From: Streptosporangium sp. NBC_01495
Lineage (GTDB): Bacteria; Actinomycetota; Actinomycetes; Streptosporangiales; Streptosporangiaceae
Direction of reading: 5' to 3'
Assembly (NCBI RefSeq): GCF_036250735.1
Contig: NZ_CP109430.1
Span: 4,092,001 to 4,156,000 of the forward strand
DNA length: 64,000 nt
Below the pieces are notes generated by a model, which was not told the DNA's origin, did not search any database, and saw only the letters and a list, made by a program, of their open reading frames with translations. Position numbers and translations under genes: made by a program. This document shows positions 36,018 through 44,958 of this stretch, one piece after another (positions within the stretch are counted from its first letter, which is position 1; each line of letters begins with the position of its first letter).

Positions 36018-36068
36018 TTGACACCTACCAAAGCTTGGTTCTACTGTCCAGCTCAACCGGTTAAATCG
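36018..36068 (+). promoter_or_regulatory. Promoter with LacI-type operator
   Basis: TTGACA (36018-36023) and TACTGT (36042-36047) are spaced by 18 bp. Palindromic AACCGGTT (36055-36062), within AACCGGTTAAATCG, overlaps the expected start of transcription, the normal place for a LacI-family repressor. An upstream copy at 35886-35899 could support looping. The downstream genes suggest rhamnose control. Confidence 0.6.
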
Positions 36069-36113
36069 TTTTTTGCAGGAGTTCGATCACCCCCACTTCC
36101 TGAGGAAGCGCTT

Positions 36114-36299
36114 ATGTTCACTGTTTCGCGAAGGTCCGTTCCGGCCGCGGTGGTGGTCTCCGGGCAGATCACCGGGGCCGAGGGCGAGGTCCTGAAGGCG
36201 GGCAGGCTCGGCGAGCGGACGATCGGCAAGGACGGGGAGATCATCCTCGGCCCGCCGTTCACCTTCGACGCCTCCAACATCGACCAGTTCGACTTCTGA
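36114..36299 (+). pseudogene. C-terminal remnant of a rhamnose ABC transporter binding protein
   Basis: A 61-codon frame with its own start (ATG 36114) and GAGGAAG ribosome site. From about residue 15 onward it matches the extreme C-terminus of RhaS-type periplasmic sugar-binding proteins: VVSGQITGAEGEVLKAGRLG, then GKDGEIILGPPFTF and the closing NIDQFDF. Residues 1-14 do not match. Intact RhaS has about 340-360 residues and a signal peptide, so this is the stub of a gene that lost its 5' part. It precedes rhaI and is driven by the operon promoter. Whether the stub is translated for a purpose is unknown; it might be kept only as leader. Confidence 0.7.
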
Positions 36300-36435
36300 C
36301 GCCACCGGCGCGATCCGCGTCCGGATGCGCCGGACGCGGCCCGCACCCGGAAGGCGACCGCACCCGGATACGGCGCAGGCCCGCACCCCGGGTAAGGCAC
36401 AGGCCCGCCCACCTCAACTGATCGGGGACCGATTC

Positions 36436-37581
36436 ATGATCAAGGATTCGCTGCGGGCGCAGGTCATCGAGACCCCGTCGTGGGCGTACGGCAACTCGGG
36501 AACGCGGTTCAAGGTGTTCGCGCAGCGGGGGGTGCCGAGGGACCCTTTCGAGAAGCTCGCGGACGCGGCCCAGGTGCACGCGTTCACCGGGGTGGCGCCG
36601 AAGGTGGCGCTGCACATCCCGTGGGACCGGGTCGACGACTACGCCGCGCTGGCCGCGCACGCGTCGGGGCTGGGGGTGGGGATCGGGGCGATCAACTCCA
36701 ACGTGTTCCAGGACGACGACTACATGCTGGGCAGCGTGACCCACCCGGACGCGCGGGTGCGGGCCAAGGCTCTGGCGCACCTGCTGGACTGCGTGGACAT
36801 CATGGACGCCACCGGTTCCGGCACGCTGAAGCTGTGGTTCTCCGACGGGATCAACTACCCGGGCCAGGACGACATCCGCGCCCGCCAGGACCGGCTGGCC
36901 GAGGCGCTGGGCCGGGTGTACGAGCGGCTGGGCGAGGGCCAGCGGTTCCTGCTGGAGTACAAGCTGTTCGAGCCCGCCTTCTACGCCACCGACGTGCCGG
37001 ACTGGGGCACCGCGTACGCGCACTGCCTGAAGCTGGGCCCCAAGGCCCAGGTGGTGGTGGACACCGGCCACCACGCGCCCGGCACCAACATCGAGTTCAT
37101 CGTGGCGTTCCTGCTGCGCGAGGGAAAGCTGGGCGGATTCGACTTCAACTCCCGCTTCTACGCCGACGACGACCTGATGGCGGGGGCGGCCGACCCGTTC
37201 CAGCTGTTCCGCATCATGGTCGAGGTGATCGGCGGGGGCGGGCTCACCGAGGACGTGGCGTTCATGCTGGACCAGTGCCACAACATCGAGCCGAAGATCG
37301 CCGGCCAGATCCGGTCGGTGATGAACGTGCAGGAGGCCACGGCCAAGGCGCTGCTGGTCGACCGGGAGGCGCTGGCGAGGGCACAGTCGGCCGGTGACGT
37401 GCTGGGGGCCAACGCCGTGGTGATGGACGCCTACAACACCGACGTGCGGCCCCTGCTGGCCGAGGTACGCGCCGAGCTGGGACTGGACCCCGACCCGATG
37501 GCGGCGTACGCCAGGTCGGGCTACTTCGAGAAGATCGCCGCCGAGCGGGTCGGCGGCGCCCAGGCGGGCTGGGGCGCCTGA
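36436..37581 (+). CDS. rhaI: L-rhamnose isomerase
   Basis: A 381-residue TIM-barrel isomerase of the Pseudomonas/Bacillus RhaI type, converting L-rhamnose to L-rhamnulose. ATG 36436 is preceded by GGGGA. Family features include ETPSWAYGNSGTRFKVFAQ at the N-terminus, GTLKLWFSDGINYPGQDDIR, LLEYKLFEPAFYATDVPDWG and VVVDTGHHAPGTNIEFI, which together provide the Mn-ligand residues (Glu, Asp, His, Asp). The upstream rhaS is only a stub and transporter genes are missing here. The kinase for the next step may be the FGGY kinase at 12270. Confidence 0.9.
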   Translation: MIKDSLRAQVIETPSWAYGNSGTRFKVFAQRGVPRDPFEKLADAAQVHAFTGVAPKVALHIPWDRVDDYAALAAHASGLGVGIGAINSNVFQDDDYMLGSVTHPDARVRAKALAHLLDCVDIMDATGSGTLKLWFSDGINYPGQDDIRARQDRLAEALGRVYERLGEGQRFLLEYKLFEPAFYATDVPDWGTAYAHCLKLGPKAQVVVDTGHHAPGTNIEFIVAFLLREGKLGGFDFNSRFYADDDLMAGAADPFQLFRIMVEVIGGGGLTEDVAFMLDQCHNIEPKIAGQIRSVMNVQEATAKALLVDREALARAQSAGDVLGANAVVMDAYNTDVRPLLAEVRAELGLDPDPMAAYARSGYFEKIAAERVGGAQAGWGA

Positions 37582-37764
37582 CGTCCCCGCGACGCCACCG
37601 CGCGACAGGAGAGCGCCACGACCACCGCGCCTGACCGCCGGAGGACTTCAGCCCGGCGCTTCTCGCCCTGGCTCCCGGGCCGGGACGGAAGGCGGGGCCG
37701 AGGGGGAGCCTCCCAGCAGCGATTTCTCCCCCTGGAGGGAACCTCCGGGGCGACCCCTCGCGTA

Positions 37765-37798
37765 CCCGGACGGCCCGATGATCGTCCGGGCGCCTTTT
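37765..37798 (+). terminator. Intrinsic terminator after rhaI
   Basis: CCCGGACG (37765-37772) pairs with CGTCCGGG (37783-37790), followed by CGCC and TTTT. This is the one hairpin in the window with a real T-tract. Confidence 0.8.
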
Positions 37799-37911
37799 CG
37801 CGCGTCGTACGGCCCGCCTCCTGGCGGACGACGGCCACCTGATGCACCGTTTACCTCGGCCGCCACGGGTAGGCGGGGGGCCACACACATCGCGACGAGG
37901 AGAGCCCGCAC

Positions 37912-38271
37912 ATGACGAGCGAAGGACTGTGGAGCTATCGCGAGGGCGTTTACGGTCCCGACGAGACGATGAGCGTCATCGGCTTCGACGTGGAGGCCGT
38001 CGACGGCAAGGTCGGCCTGGTGGAGGAGGAGAGCAACGTGACCGACGACAGCTACGTCGTGGCCGACGTCGGCTCCTGGCTCTCCGGCAGGAAGGTCGTG
38101 CTCCCGGCCAGCACGGTGTCCCGGATCGACCGGCACGAGCGCAAGGTGTACATCTCGCGGACCAAGCAGGAGATCCAGGACGCGCCGGAGTACGACGCGG
38201 CGACCTACCGGCAGAGCGTCTACCGCCAGGAGCTGGACGGTTACTACGGCACCTTCTCCGCCGCGCTCTGA
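37912..38271 (+). CDS. PRC-barrel domain protein
   Basis: A 119-residue protein. ATG 37912 follows GAGGAG. A PRC-barrel beta fold (MSVIGFDVEAVDGKVGLVEE, then VVLPASTVSRIDRHERKVYI) occupies residues 20-85, with an acidic tyrosine-rich tail. The family serves in assembly and RNA-related roles. It is followed by the Tm-1-like gene 62 bp later. Confidence 0.85.
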   Translation: MTSEGLWSYREGVYGPDETMSVIGFDVEAVDGKVGLVEEESNVTDDSYVVADVGSWLSGRKVVLPASTVSRIDRHERKVYISRTKQEIQDAPEYDAATYRQSVYRQELDGYYGTFSAAL

Positions 38272-38333
38272 CCGGTACGGCGACGAGGCGGCGCGGCACA
38301 GGGACAACGGCGAGCAGAGAGGCGTGGCGCGAG

Positions 38334-39554
38334 ATGCCGACGATAGGCCTGGTGGGAACGCTGGACACCAAGGGATGGGAGTACGCCTGGCTCCACGACC
38401 GGTTACTCGCCCTCGACTGCGAGGTCGTCCTGGTCGACGCGGGCATCGGTGAGGCGCGGGTACCCGCCGACGTCGGCAACGACCGGGTCGCGCTGGCGGC
38501 CGGGGCCGACGTCGCGGTGCTGCGCGCGACCGGTGACCGGGGAGCGGCCGTCACGGCGATGGGGGAGGGCGCCGCCGCCGTCCTCGCCGAGTTGTACGCC
38601 CAGGGCCGTCTCGACGGCGTGCTCGCGGTGGGCGGCAGCGGCGGGTCCTCGATCGCGGCGCGGGCCGTCAGGGACCTGCCGATCGGCCTGCCCAAGCTCA
38701 TCGTCTCCACCATGGCCTCCGGAGACGTGTCCCCCTACGTGGGGGCCAAGGACGTCACGCTGATGTACAGCGTCGTCGACCTCGCCGGGGTCAACCGCGT
38801 CTCCGTGCGCATCCTCGGCAACGCCGCGGCGGCCATGGCCGGCATGGTGAGCATCGCGTCCCCGGTCGTCGAGGACGACCGCCCGCTCGTGGCCGCGTCG
38901 ATGTTCGGCGTGACCACGCCCGCGGTCGACGCCGCCAGGGAGCGGCTGGACGAGCTCGGTTACGAGGTGCTGGTCTTCCACGCCACCGGATCCGGCGGGC
39001 GGGCCCTGGAGTCGCTGGCCGGGAGCGGCCTGATCTCGGGCGTGCTCGACCTCACCACCACCGAACTCGCCGACGACCTGGTGGGCGGGGTCCTGTCGGC
39101 CGGCCCCGACCGGCTGACCACGGCCGGAGCGCGCGGGGTGCCCCAGGTGGTCGCCCCCGGCGCGCTGGACATGGTCAACTTTGGTTCCCGCGACACCGTC
39201 CCCGAGCATTTCGGCGACCGCCTGCTGTACGTCCACAACCCGGCCGTGACCCTGATGCGGACCACGGCCGAGGAGATGGGCGAGCTCGGCCGCCGGATGG
39301 CCGCCAAGCTGGGCGCGGCCAGCGGCCCGACCGCGTTGTTCGTCCCGCGCGGAGGCGTCTCCGCCCTCGACGCCGAGGGGGCGCCCTTCCGCGATCCCAA
39401 GGCCGACGAGGCCTGCTTCGAAGCCCTGGCCGAGGGGCTGCGAGGCTCGGCCGTCGAGGTCGAGGAACTGGACCTGCACGTCAACGACCCCGCCTTCGGT
39501 CGCGCCATGGCCGACCGGCTGCACCAGATGATCACCGCGAGGTACGGGACATGA
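38334..39554 (+). CDS. Tm-1-like ATP-binding protein (UPF0261)
   Basis: A 406-residue protein matching the N-terminal part of tomato Tm-1 (UPF0261). ATG 38334 has GAGAGGCG upstream. Features include [16 protein letters not shown], the nucleotide loop [17 protein letters not shown], the [18 protein letters not shown] block and GALDMVNFG. Tm-1 binds ATP and an RNA-virus replicase in plants; the bacterial protein's role is unknown. The partner TIM-barrel protein follows after a repeat-bearing 187-bp gap. Confidence 0.88.
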   Translation: MPTIGLVGTLDTKGWEYAWLHDRLLALDCEVVLVDAGIGEARVPADVGNDRVALAAGADVAVLRATGDRGAAVTAMGEGAAAVLAELYAQGRLDGVLAVGGSGGSSIAARAVRDLPIGLPKLIVSTMASGDVSPYVGAKDVTLMYSVVDLAGVNRVSVRILGNAAAAMAGMVSIASPVVEDDRPLVAASMFGVTTPAVDAARERLDELGYEVLVFHATGSGGRALESLAGSGLISGVLDLTTTELADDLVGGVLSAGPDRLTTAGARGVPQVVAPGALDMVNFGSRDTVPEHFGDRLLYVHNPAVTLMRTTAEEMGELGRRMAAKLGAASGPTALFVPRGGVSALDAEGAPFRDPKADEACFEALAEGLRGSAVEVEELDLHVNDPAFGRAMADRLHQMITARYGT

Positions 39555-39700
39555 CCCGCGGCCAGGTCCCGTCCGCGTCGCGCTCGGCCGGTCAGCATGT
39601 GGCCCGCCACCCTTTCCTGGCCACGCCGCGACCGGCCGGTCCGCGTGTGGCCCGCCACCGTTTCCCGTCCGTGTCGCGCTCGGCCGGTCGGCACAGGAGG
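39550..39700. repeat. 48-bp direct repeats between the Tm-1-like pair
   Basis: CGGCCGGT recurs exactly 48 bp apart at 39585, 39633 and 39681 within longer similar units; a poorer copy reaches back over the stop of the Tm-1-like gene. The unit, a multiple of three, gives a 16-residue repeat if read on the minus strand, but I see no gene there. Confidence 0.7.
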
Positions 39701-39741
39701 TTCCTCTCCGGCCTTCACCGGGTTGCCGCCGGAGGTGCCGC

Positions 39742-40563
39742 GTGAACCGGGAGGACGTCCTCGCCAGGCTGCGCCGTACCGTCGCCGGGGATCGGCCGAT
39801 CATCGGCGCCGGCGCCGGCACCGGGCTGTCCGCCAAGTGCGCCGAGGAGGGCGGCGTCGACCTGATCATCATCTACAACTCCGGCCGCTACCGGATGGCG
39901 GGCCGTGGCTCGCTCGCCGGGCTGCTGCCGTACGGCGACGCCAACCAGATCGTCGTCGAGATGGCGGCCGAGGTGCTTCCCGTCGTCAGGGACACCCCGG
40001 TGCTCGCCGGGGTGTGCGGCACCGACCCGTTCCGGCTGATGCCCAGGTTCCTCGACCAACTCGCGGACATGGGCTTCGCCGGGGTGCAGAACTTTCCGAC
40101 CGTCGGCCTGTACGACGGCGTCTTCCGGCAGAACCTGGAGGAGACCGGGATGGGCTACGACCTGGAGGTCGAGATGGTCCGGCTGGCGCGTGAGCGCGAC
40201 CTGGTCACCGCCCCCTACGTCTTCGACCCCGCCCAGGCGCGGGCCATGGCCGAGGCGGGCGCCGACGTCCTCGTCCCGCACGTCGGCCTGACCACCAAGG
40301 GCAGCATCGGCGCCGGCACCGCGCTGTCCCTGGACGAGGCGGTCGAGCGGGTCCAGGCGATGCGCGACGCCGCGGTGGCCGTCCGCCCCGACGTCCTCGT
40401 GCTCTGCCACGGCGGACCCATCGCCGAACCGGAGGACGCGGCCCACGTGCTGGCCCGCACCGAGGGCGTGGTGGGCTTCTTCGGCGCCTCCTCGGTCGAG
40501 CGCCTGCCGACGGAACGCGCCATCACCGAGCAGGTGCGCGCCTTCAAGTCGCTGAGGTTCTAG
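39742..40563 (+). CDS. Phosphoenolpyruvate hydrolase family TIM-barrel protein
   Basis: A 273-residue TIM-barrel protein. GTG 39742 follows GGAGG. Features include [40 protein letters not shown] and [17 protein letters not shown], the family signatures. In plants the same domain is the C-terminal half of Tm-1; here the two halves are neighbouring genes, which supports a shared complex. The enzymatic reaction is not established for the bacterial family. Confidence 0.88.
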   Translation: MNREDVLARLRRTVAGDRPIIGAGAGTGLSAKCAEEGGVDLIIIYNSGRYRMAGRGSLAGLLPYGDANQIVVEMAAEVLPVVRDTPVLAGVCGTDPFRLMPRFLDQLADMGFAGVQNFPTVGLYDGVFRQNLEETGMGYDLEVEMVRLARERDLVTAPYVFDPAQARAMAEAGADVLVPHVGLTTKGSIGAGTALSLDEAVERVQAMRDAAVAVRPDVLVLCHGGPIAEPEDAAHVLARTEGVVGFFGASSVERLPTERAITEQVRAFKSLRF

Positions 40564-40745
40564 CCACGGAAGCTGTCGTCAGGCAGGCCTTCGGGACGGT
40601 ACTCCGGATATTCGACCCGGTGAGGTCGAAGTAGCCGTGGTGTTCGCCGGCTTGACCCGCGACCACGGCGGCCCGCTCAGCGACAACCCGTGAAGCGCCA
40701 GGTGAGGCACTCAAGGTCATCGGAGTTCGCCTGCCTGTTCCATCG
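40564..40745. other. Convergent intergenic spacer, nothing recognised
   Basis: A 182-bp spacer of ordinary GC without a convincing hairpin or gene. Confidence 0.4.
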
Positions 40746-41672
40746 TCATGGTGGGGCGAGGCGGAGGATCTGGTCGCGGACGGGGGCGCTCAGGTCGGCC
40801 TGGAGCAGGCCGTTGTTGATGGCGGGGGCGCAGTTCATCGAGATGTTCACCGCGGCGGCCGGTCCTTCCGGGTAGTCGAATATGAGTCGGATACCGCGTT
40901 CGTTGGCGCCTCCGAGCCCTTTGCAGGTGTTCTCGCTCGGCACGGTGTCCAGGGAGTTCAGTGTCGCGGCCAGGGCGCGGGCGATGTCTCTGTTGTGTCG
41001 TTTGCGGTACGGCGGCCTTGAGTACGTGGCGTCCCTGCACACGGTGAGGCGGCCGGGCCGTCCCGGAACCATCAGCTCGTCCTGACCCCGGCGGTCACCG
41101 GGACCGCGGCAGGGGTCTTCCGGCGGTACGGGCCGCCAGATTCCGTTCTTGTAGGCGGTGGTGATGGCGGGCCCGGCGTACGAGTTGCTGCTGGCGGTGC
41201 CGTTGGTGATCCTCCCGCAGCGGTTGACCTCCTCGGCGGCGCCCACCCACAGGGCGCGGCCATCGGGGTAGGCGAACCGGATGAGGTAGTTGGTCATCGG
41301 TCCCCCCATCGCCGTGCATCCGTGGCCTACGTCGGCGCCGGCCACCGGGAGGTAGGCGAGGTCACGGGCCATCGCCGACGCCTGGTCCGTCAGCGTTCGC
41401 GAACCGGCCAGCCGCTCACGACCCGGACGCGTGTTGTCCCCGGGGTAGGCGCAGATGAGGGCCTTCACCGGCGAGCCGGGGACGAGCGACTCCTCCACGC
41501 CGTCGATGTCGGCGGCGGCCGGTACCCAGCCGCCGATGTCGTCGCTGTCCCAGCGTTGCGGGCAGGTGGCCGGTACGGGCGGTGACTCGCCGACCGCTCC
41601 CGCGAGCACTACGGCCGCCGCACACACCCCGGCCGCCGCGAGGCCGAGACCGATCAAAGTGGAAGGCTTCAC
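40746..41672 (-). CDS. Secreted hypothetical protein
   Basis: A 308-residue protein. GTG 41672 follows GGGAGGAG by 10 nt. An N-terminal hydrophobic segment (VKPSTLIGLGLAAAGVCAAA) may be a signal peptide or anchor; no clear lipobox is present. Eight or so cysteines in the mature part suggest disulfides in an exported protein. I do not recognise a family. The ribosome site and leader lie within the right end of a decayed transposon, so the native promoter has probably been replaced. Confidence 0.75.
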   Translation of the reverse strand: MKPSTLIGLGLAAAGVCAAAVVLAGAVGESPPVPATCPQRWDSDDIGGWVPAAADIDGVEESLVPGSPVKALICAYPGDNTRPGRERLAGSRTLTDQASAMARDLAYLPVAGADVGHGCTAMGGPMTNYLIRFAYPDGRALWVGAAEEVNRCGRITNGTASSNSYAGPAITTAYKNGIWRPVPPEDPCRGPGDRRGQDELMVPGRPGRLTVCRDATYSRPPYRKRHNRDIARALAATLNSLDTVPSENTCKGLGGANERGIRLIFDYPEGPAAAVNISMNCAPAINNGLLQADLSAPVRDQILRLAPP

Positions 41673-41995
41673 AGTTCTTGAACTCCTCCCTGGTTTGAAG
41701 GCCGGAGATTCTCCCGTCGCGTAGCGGTTGAGCGGCGCGGGGGTTGACGCTTCGCAGACCGGGTAATCCCGAGGTCTCCACATCCTGACACGGCGGTTCC
41801 TGTGGCGTTGCGGATGTTGATCGCGGCGTTGGGGTCGGCGTGGCCGGTCCACCCGCACGCGGGGTCGGCGCACGAGAACCGGGTGCCGCCACGGTTTTGG
41901 GCGTGTCGCGGGTGCGCACCGCGGGCTTTCCCGTCAGCCGAATCTGAGCCGATATCTTCGCGGAAGTGTCGTCTGCGGCTGTGCTCGGCCGGGAG
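41669..41995 (-). pseudogene. TnpB C-terminal remnant with IS605-type right end
   Basis: About 105 codons retain the TnpB end: the zinc-ribbon FSCADPACGWTGHADPNAAI with INIRNATG, followed by a basic tail. The preceding CxxC of the ribbon is gone (the position reads KARGAH), and the first 300 residues are missing, so it cannot be an active nuclease. The sequence GGAGAATCTCCGGCCTTC with AACCAGGGAGGAGTTCAA after it, at about 41675-41715, resembles the right end of actinobacterial IS200/IS605 elements and their guide-RNA region. No TnpA or left end is seen. The remnant abuts the stop of the epoxide hydrolase gene. Confidence 0.7.
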
Positions 41996-42000
41996 GTCCA

Positions 42001-43164
42001 TCAGCGAAGCCGGTGGAAGAACGCGCGGACGTCGTGAGTGAACAGGTCCGGTTCCTCCATCGCGGCGAAGTGGCCGCCTCGGTCGAATTCGGACCAGTGG
42101 ACGATGTTGTTGTCTCGTTCGGCGAGCCGCCGGACGGGGCGGGCCAGGTCGGCGGCGAAGACCGCCACCCCGGTGGGCGTTGCCAATGGCTCGGTGCGCG
42201 GCGGATGGGAGGGATGGAAAGCCTCCCAGTAGTGGCGGGCCGACGAGCCGGCGGTCGCGGTGAGCCAGTAGAGCATCACGTTGGTCAGGAGCCGGTCGCG
42301 GGAGACCGCGTCTTCGGGCACGTCGGTGGAGTCGGTCCACTCCTTGAACTTCTCGACGATCCAGGCGAGCTGTCCGACCGGGGAGTCGGTGAGCGCGTAG
42401 GCCAGTGTCTGCGGCCGGGTGCCTTGGATCTTCGCGTAGCCCGACATATCGGGTTCAGCGCTGATCATCCGTTCAAGCCGTGCTTTGTCGTCATCGGTGA
42501 GCTCGGCTGCCTCGGCCGGGTCACTGGGAGGCGGTGTCAGCAGGGTGTTGAGGTGGATTCCGATGACGTGGCCGGTATCGATGACGCCAAGTTCCCGGGT
42601 GATCGCGTGCCCCCAGTCACCGCCTTGCGCGCCGTAGCGGTGGTAGCCCAGGCGTCGCATCAGCTCGGCCCAAGCCCTGGCGACACGGCGCACATCCCAG
42701 CCGCCTTCGTGGGTCGGCCCGGACAGCCCGTAGCCGGGGATGGAGGGGATCACCAGGTGGAAGGCGTCGGCGGGGTCGCCCCCGTGAGCGCGGGGGTCGG
42801 TCAGCGGCCCGATGACGTCGAGGAACTCGATGACGGATCCGGGCCATCCGTGGGTGATCAGCAGCGGTAGCGCATCGGGTTCGGCGGATCGGATGTGCAG
42901 GAAGTGGACGTTGGCGTTGTCGATCATGGTCGTGAACTGGGGGATCCGGTTGAGGTTTGCCTCATGTTCCCGCCAGTCGTAGACAGTGCGCCAGTACTCG
43001 GCCAGCTCTTTGAGGTAGGCCAGCGACACTCCGCGGGACCAGCCGACACCGGCTATCTCATCCGGCCACCTGGTCGCGGCCAGGCGGCCGGTCAAGTCGT
43101 CCAGGTCCGCTTGCGGGATGTCGAGCGCGAAAGGGCGGACGGCGGTCTCGCCATGCTCACTCAT
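42001..43164 (-). CDS. Epoxide hydrolase (alpha/beta hydrolase with EH N-terminal domain)
   Basis: A 387-residue protein of the microsomal-type epoxide hydrolase class. The N-terminal EH domain ([20 protein letters not shown]) is followed by an alpha/beta hydrolase: oxyanion motif HGWPGS, nucleophile GAQGGDWG with Asp at the usual position, and a late catalytic His in [12 protein letters not shown] 43164 overlaps the TGA of the upstream helix-turn-helix frame by four bases (ATGA). Substrate is unknown. Confidence 0.92.
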   Translation of the reverse strand: MSEHGETAVRPFALDIPQADLDDLTGRLAATRWPDEIAGVGWSRGVSLAYLKELAEYWRTVYDWREHEANLNRIPQFTTMIDNANVHFLHIRSAEPDALPLLITHGWPGSVIEFLDVIGPLTDPRAHGGDPADAFHLVIPSIPGYGLSGPTHEGGWDVRRVARAWAELMRRLGYHRYGAQGGDWGHAITRELGVIDTGHVIGIHLNTLLTPPPSDPAEAAELTDDDKARLERMISAEPDMSGYAKIQGTRPQTLAYALTDSPVGQLAWIVEKFKEWTDSTDVPEDAVSRDRLLTNVMLYWLTATAGSSARHYWEAFHPSHPPRTEPLATPTGVAVFAADLARPVRRLAERDNNIVHWSEFDRGGHFAAMEEPDLFTHDVRAFFHRLR

Positions 43165-43464
43165 TCTGTTTCCTCACTTTCGGGTTCGCCGGCGACTGCG
43201 CGTGCGGTCGCCACATCGTTCTCGTCCAGGCCCTCGTAGCCACTGCGCCGGCGCTGCTTGCTCGGCTTGGTCATCGATCCATCGGCCGTGCGTCTTCCAC
43301 GCGGCTTGCCTGCCGGTCGTCCCCAAGGCCGCACCGATCCGCGACCACGAAGCGCCGGCTCTCCGGGCGGATCGGACGGAGGGCCGACGTCCATGGCCCG
43401 CCTTCCGCGCGATCACCTCACCCGGCGCGAGGATTTCCAACACCTCGTCACGTGTCAGGGGCAC
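43161..43464 (-). pseudogene. Small helix-turn-helix protein split by a frameshift
   Basis: One frame (start GTG 43464) gives MPLTRDEVLEILAPGEVIAR and a helix-turn-helix-like stretch RRAGASWSRIGAALGTTGRQ, then drifts into Arg-rich nonsense after RWIDDQAEQ. The other frame, ending at 43161, is meaningful only near its end: GYEGLDENDVATARAVAGEP. Joining them near 43240-43275 would restore an about 100-residue protein coupled to the epoxide hydrolase by ATGA. A true frameshift mutation, a sequencing error, or programmed slippage are all possible. Confidence 0.55.
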
Positions 43465-43604
43465 CGTGCCGGGGATCGGGGGACGCGGCTGGGGGCGCCG
43501 GCATCGACCGCTGACTCTGGAGCGTCGCGGGCACGCAGTTTGTCATCACGCCCGACGGCGGTCAGTGGCGTGAACCGGCTCTCGAGGTCGCTGGAAGTGG
43601 ACAT

Positions 43605-44003
43605 GACCCCAGCATTGCGTCAAGTTAGCCTGACGTCAAGATGATCTGACGTTGAACGGGGATTCCAGGGAAGTGGATCTCCTCTTTCGGCAGGTCGGCC
43701 CACATGCGAAAGCACATCCGCCCACTCTCCTGAGAACTCCTGACAGAGTGAGGCCGGGCGCGTCCGGGAACATGATCGGTCGTTGGACCGGGTGTGAGGA
43801 AGGGCGGGCAGCCACCGTGGATCGTGCCGGCGAAGCCGTTCCACTCGCTCGGAATGGTGCCGCCCTCGGCCGGATGGGCGCAGATGAGACCCTCTCCGAC
43901 TGTGTAGCAGAGCTTAAAGGTACGTGTAAAACTTTGCACTTGTCCTGTCGGGTCTCTCTCGGACAACGTTCATCCCACACCCAACCGGACAGGAAGGCGC
44001 GGC
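43605..44003. promoter_or_regulatory. Divergent region with TGACGTCA palindrome
   Basis: About 400 bp with no convincing gene. TGACGTCA at 43631-43638 is flanked by related half-sites (GCGTCAA before, TGACGTTGAA after), a likely operator cluster for the leftward genes. The right part has lower GC and leads into the EamA transporter, with AGGAAGG as its ribosome site. Confidence 0.4.
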
Positions 44004-44945
44004 ATGATCTCGGGCGGACGCGGCTCGCTGGTACGCATGGCCGTACTCGCGCTGCTGTGGGGGTCGGGTTTTCTGTGGATCAAGCTGGCCCTGAACAACG
44101 GGCTGACCCCGCTCCAGATCACCTTCACCCGCTCAGCGCTCGGTGCGGCCGTCCTTCTCGGCCTGGCCTGCCTCGCACGCCAGCGTCTTCCGAGGGATCG
44201 CGCGACCTGGGGCCACCTCGTCGTGGCCGCCTTCTTCTGCAACGCTCTGCCGTTCTTCCTCTTCGCCATCGGTGAGCAGTCCGTCGACTCCGGGGTGGCC
44301 GGCGTGCTGAACGCGACGACTCCGCTCTGGTCGTTGCTGATCGGCATGGCCATCGGCACGGAGCGCGGATTCCACCCGGTCCGCCTGGGCGGGCTCCTGC
44401 TCGGGTTCGCGGGCACGTTGCTCATCTTCGCCCCCTGGCACGAGAGCGGGCTTCTCAGCCCGGGGGCTCTGGCCCTGCTCGGGGCGGCGGCGAGTTATGC
44501 CCTCGCCTTCGCCTACATGGGGCGCAGGCTCACCGGAAGGGGCACCGCCCCCATGGCCCTGTCCGCGGCCCAGCTCATCGCCGCCACCGGACTCGGCGCG
44601 CTCGCCCTGCCCGCCGACGATCCGGCGCCGATGGCCCTCAATCCGGAGGCCGTGATCGCCGTCACCATCCTCGGGATCTTCAGCACCGGATTCACCTTCT
44701 ACCTGAACTACCGGCTCATCGCGGACGAAGGCGCGACCAGCGCCGCCACCGTCGGCTACCTGTTGCCGGTCGTCTCGGTCGCGCTGGGGGCGATCGTGCT
44801 CGACGAGGAGCTCGGGCTCCGTGTCATCGCGGGAATGGTCGTCGTGCTCGCCGGTGTCGCGATGACGCGGTGGCAGCGGCGACCTCCGTCGCCCCCGGTG
44901 GGGGAGGAGCCTGCGGCGCGCGCCGCGCGGGAAAACCGAGGGTGA
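44004..44945 (+). CDS. EamA/DMT family transporter
   Basis: A 313-residue membrane protein with ten predicted helices in two EamA repeats (VLALLWGSGFLWIKLALNNG in the first, TGFTFYLNYRLIADEGATSA in the second). ATG 44004 follows AGGAAGG. The family exports metabolites or amino acids. It is followed 13 bp later by an MFS gene, so the two form an operon. Confidence 0.92.
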   Translation: MISGGRGSLVRMAVLALLWGSGFLWIKLALNNGLTPLQITFTRSALGAAVLLGLACLARQRLPRDRATWGHLVVAAFFCNALPFFLFAIGEQSVDSGVAGVLNATTPLWSLLIGMAIGTERGFHPVRLGGLLLGFAGTLLIFAPWHESGLLSPGALALLGAAASYALAFAYMGRRLTGRGTAPMALSAAQLIAATGLGALALPADDPAPMALNPEAVIAVTILGIFSTGFTFYLNYRLIADEGATSAATVGYLLPVVSVALGAIVLDEELGLRVIAGMVVVLAGVAMTRWQRRPPSPPVGEEPAARAARENRG

Positions 44946-44958
44946 GGAGACGCCGCCC

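Noticed and set aside
36114..36299. RiPP precursor reading of the 61-codon gene
   Set aside because: A leader-plus-core layout was considered, but the match to the RhaS C-terminus and the rhaI neighbour explain it better, and no maturation enzyme lies nearby.
38960..39872. Minus-strand frames with 16-residue repeats opposite the Tm-1-like pair
   Set aside because: The repeats come from 48-bp direct repeats in the spacer; the rest of these frames is antisense to well-conserved genes.
41669..42340. A longer TnpB or other transposase extending to 42340
   Set aside because: Beyond about 42000 the frame runs antisense-like within the epoxide hydrolase gene; only the C-terminal TnpB part has motifs.
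43625..43980. Small genes on the minus strand in the spacer before the EamA gene
   Set aside because: Neither of the two overlapping frames shows a motif, ribosome site or consistent codon bias.
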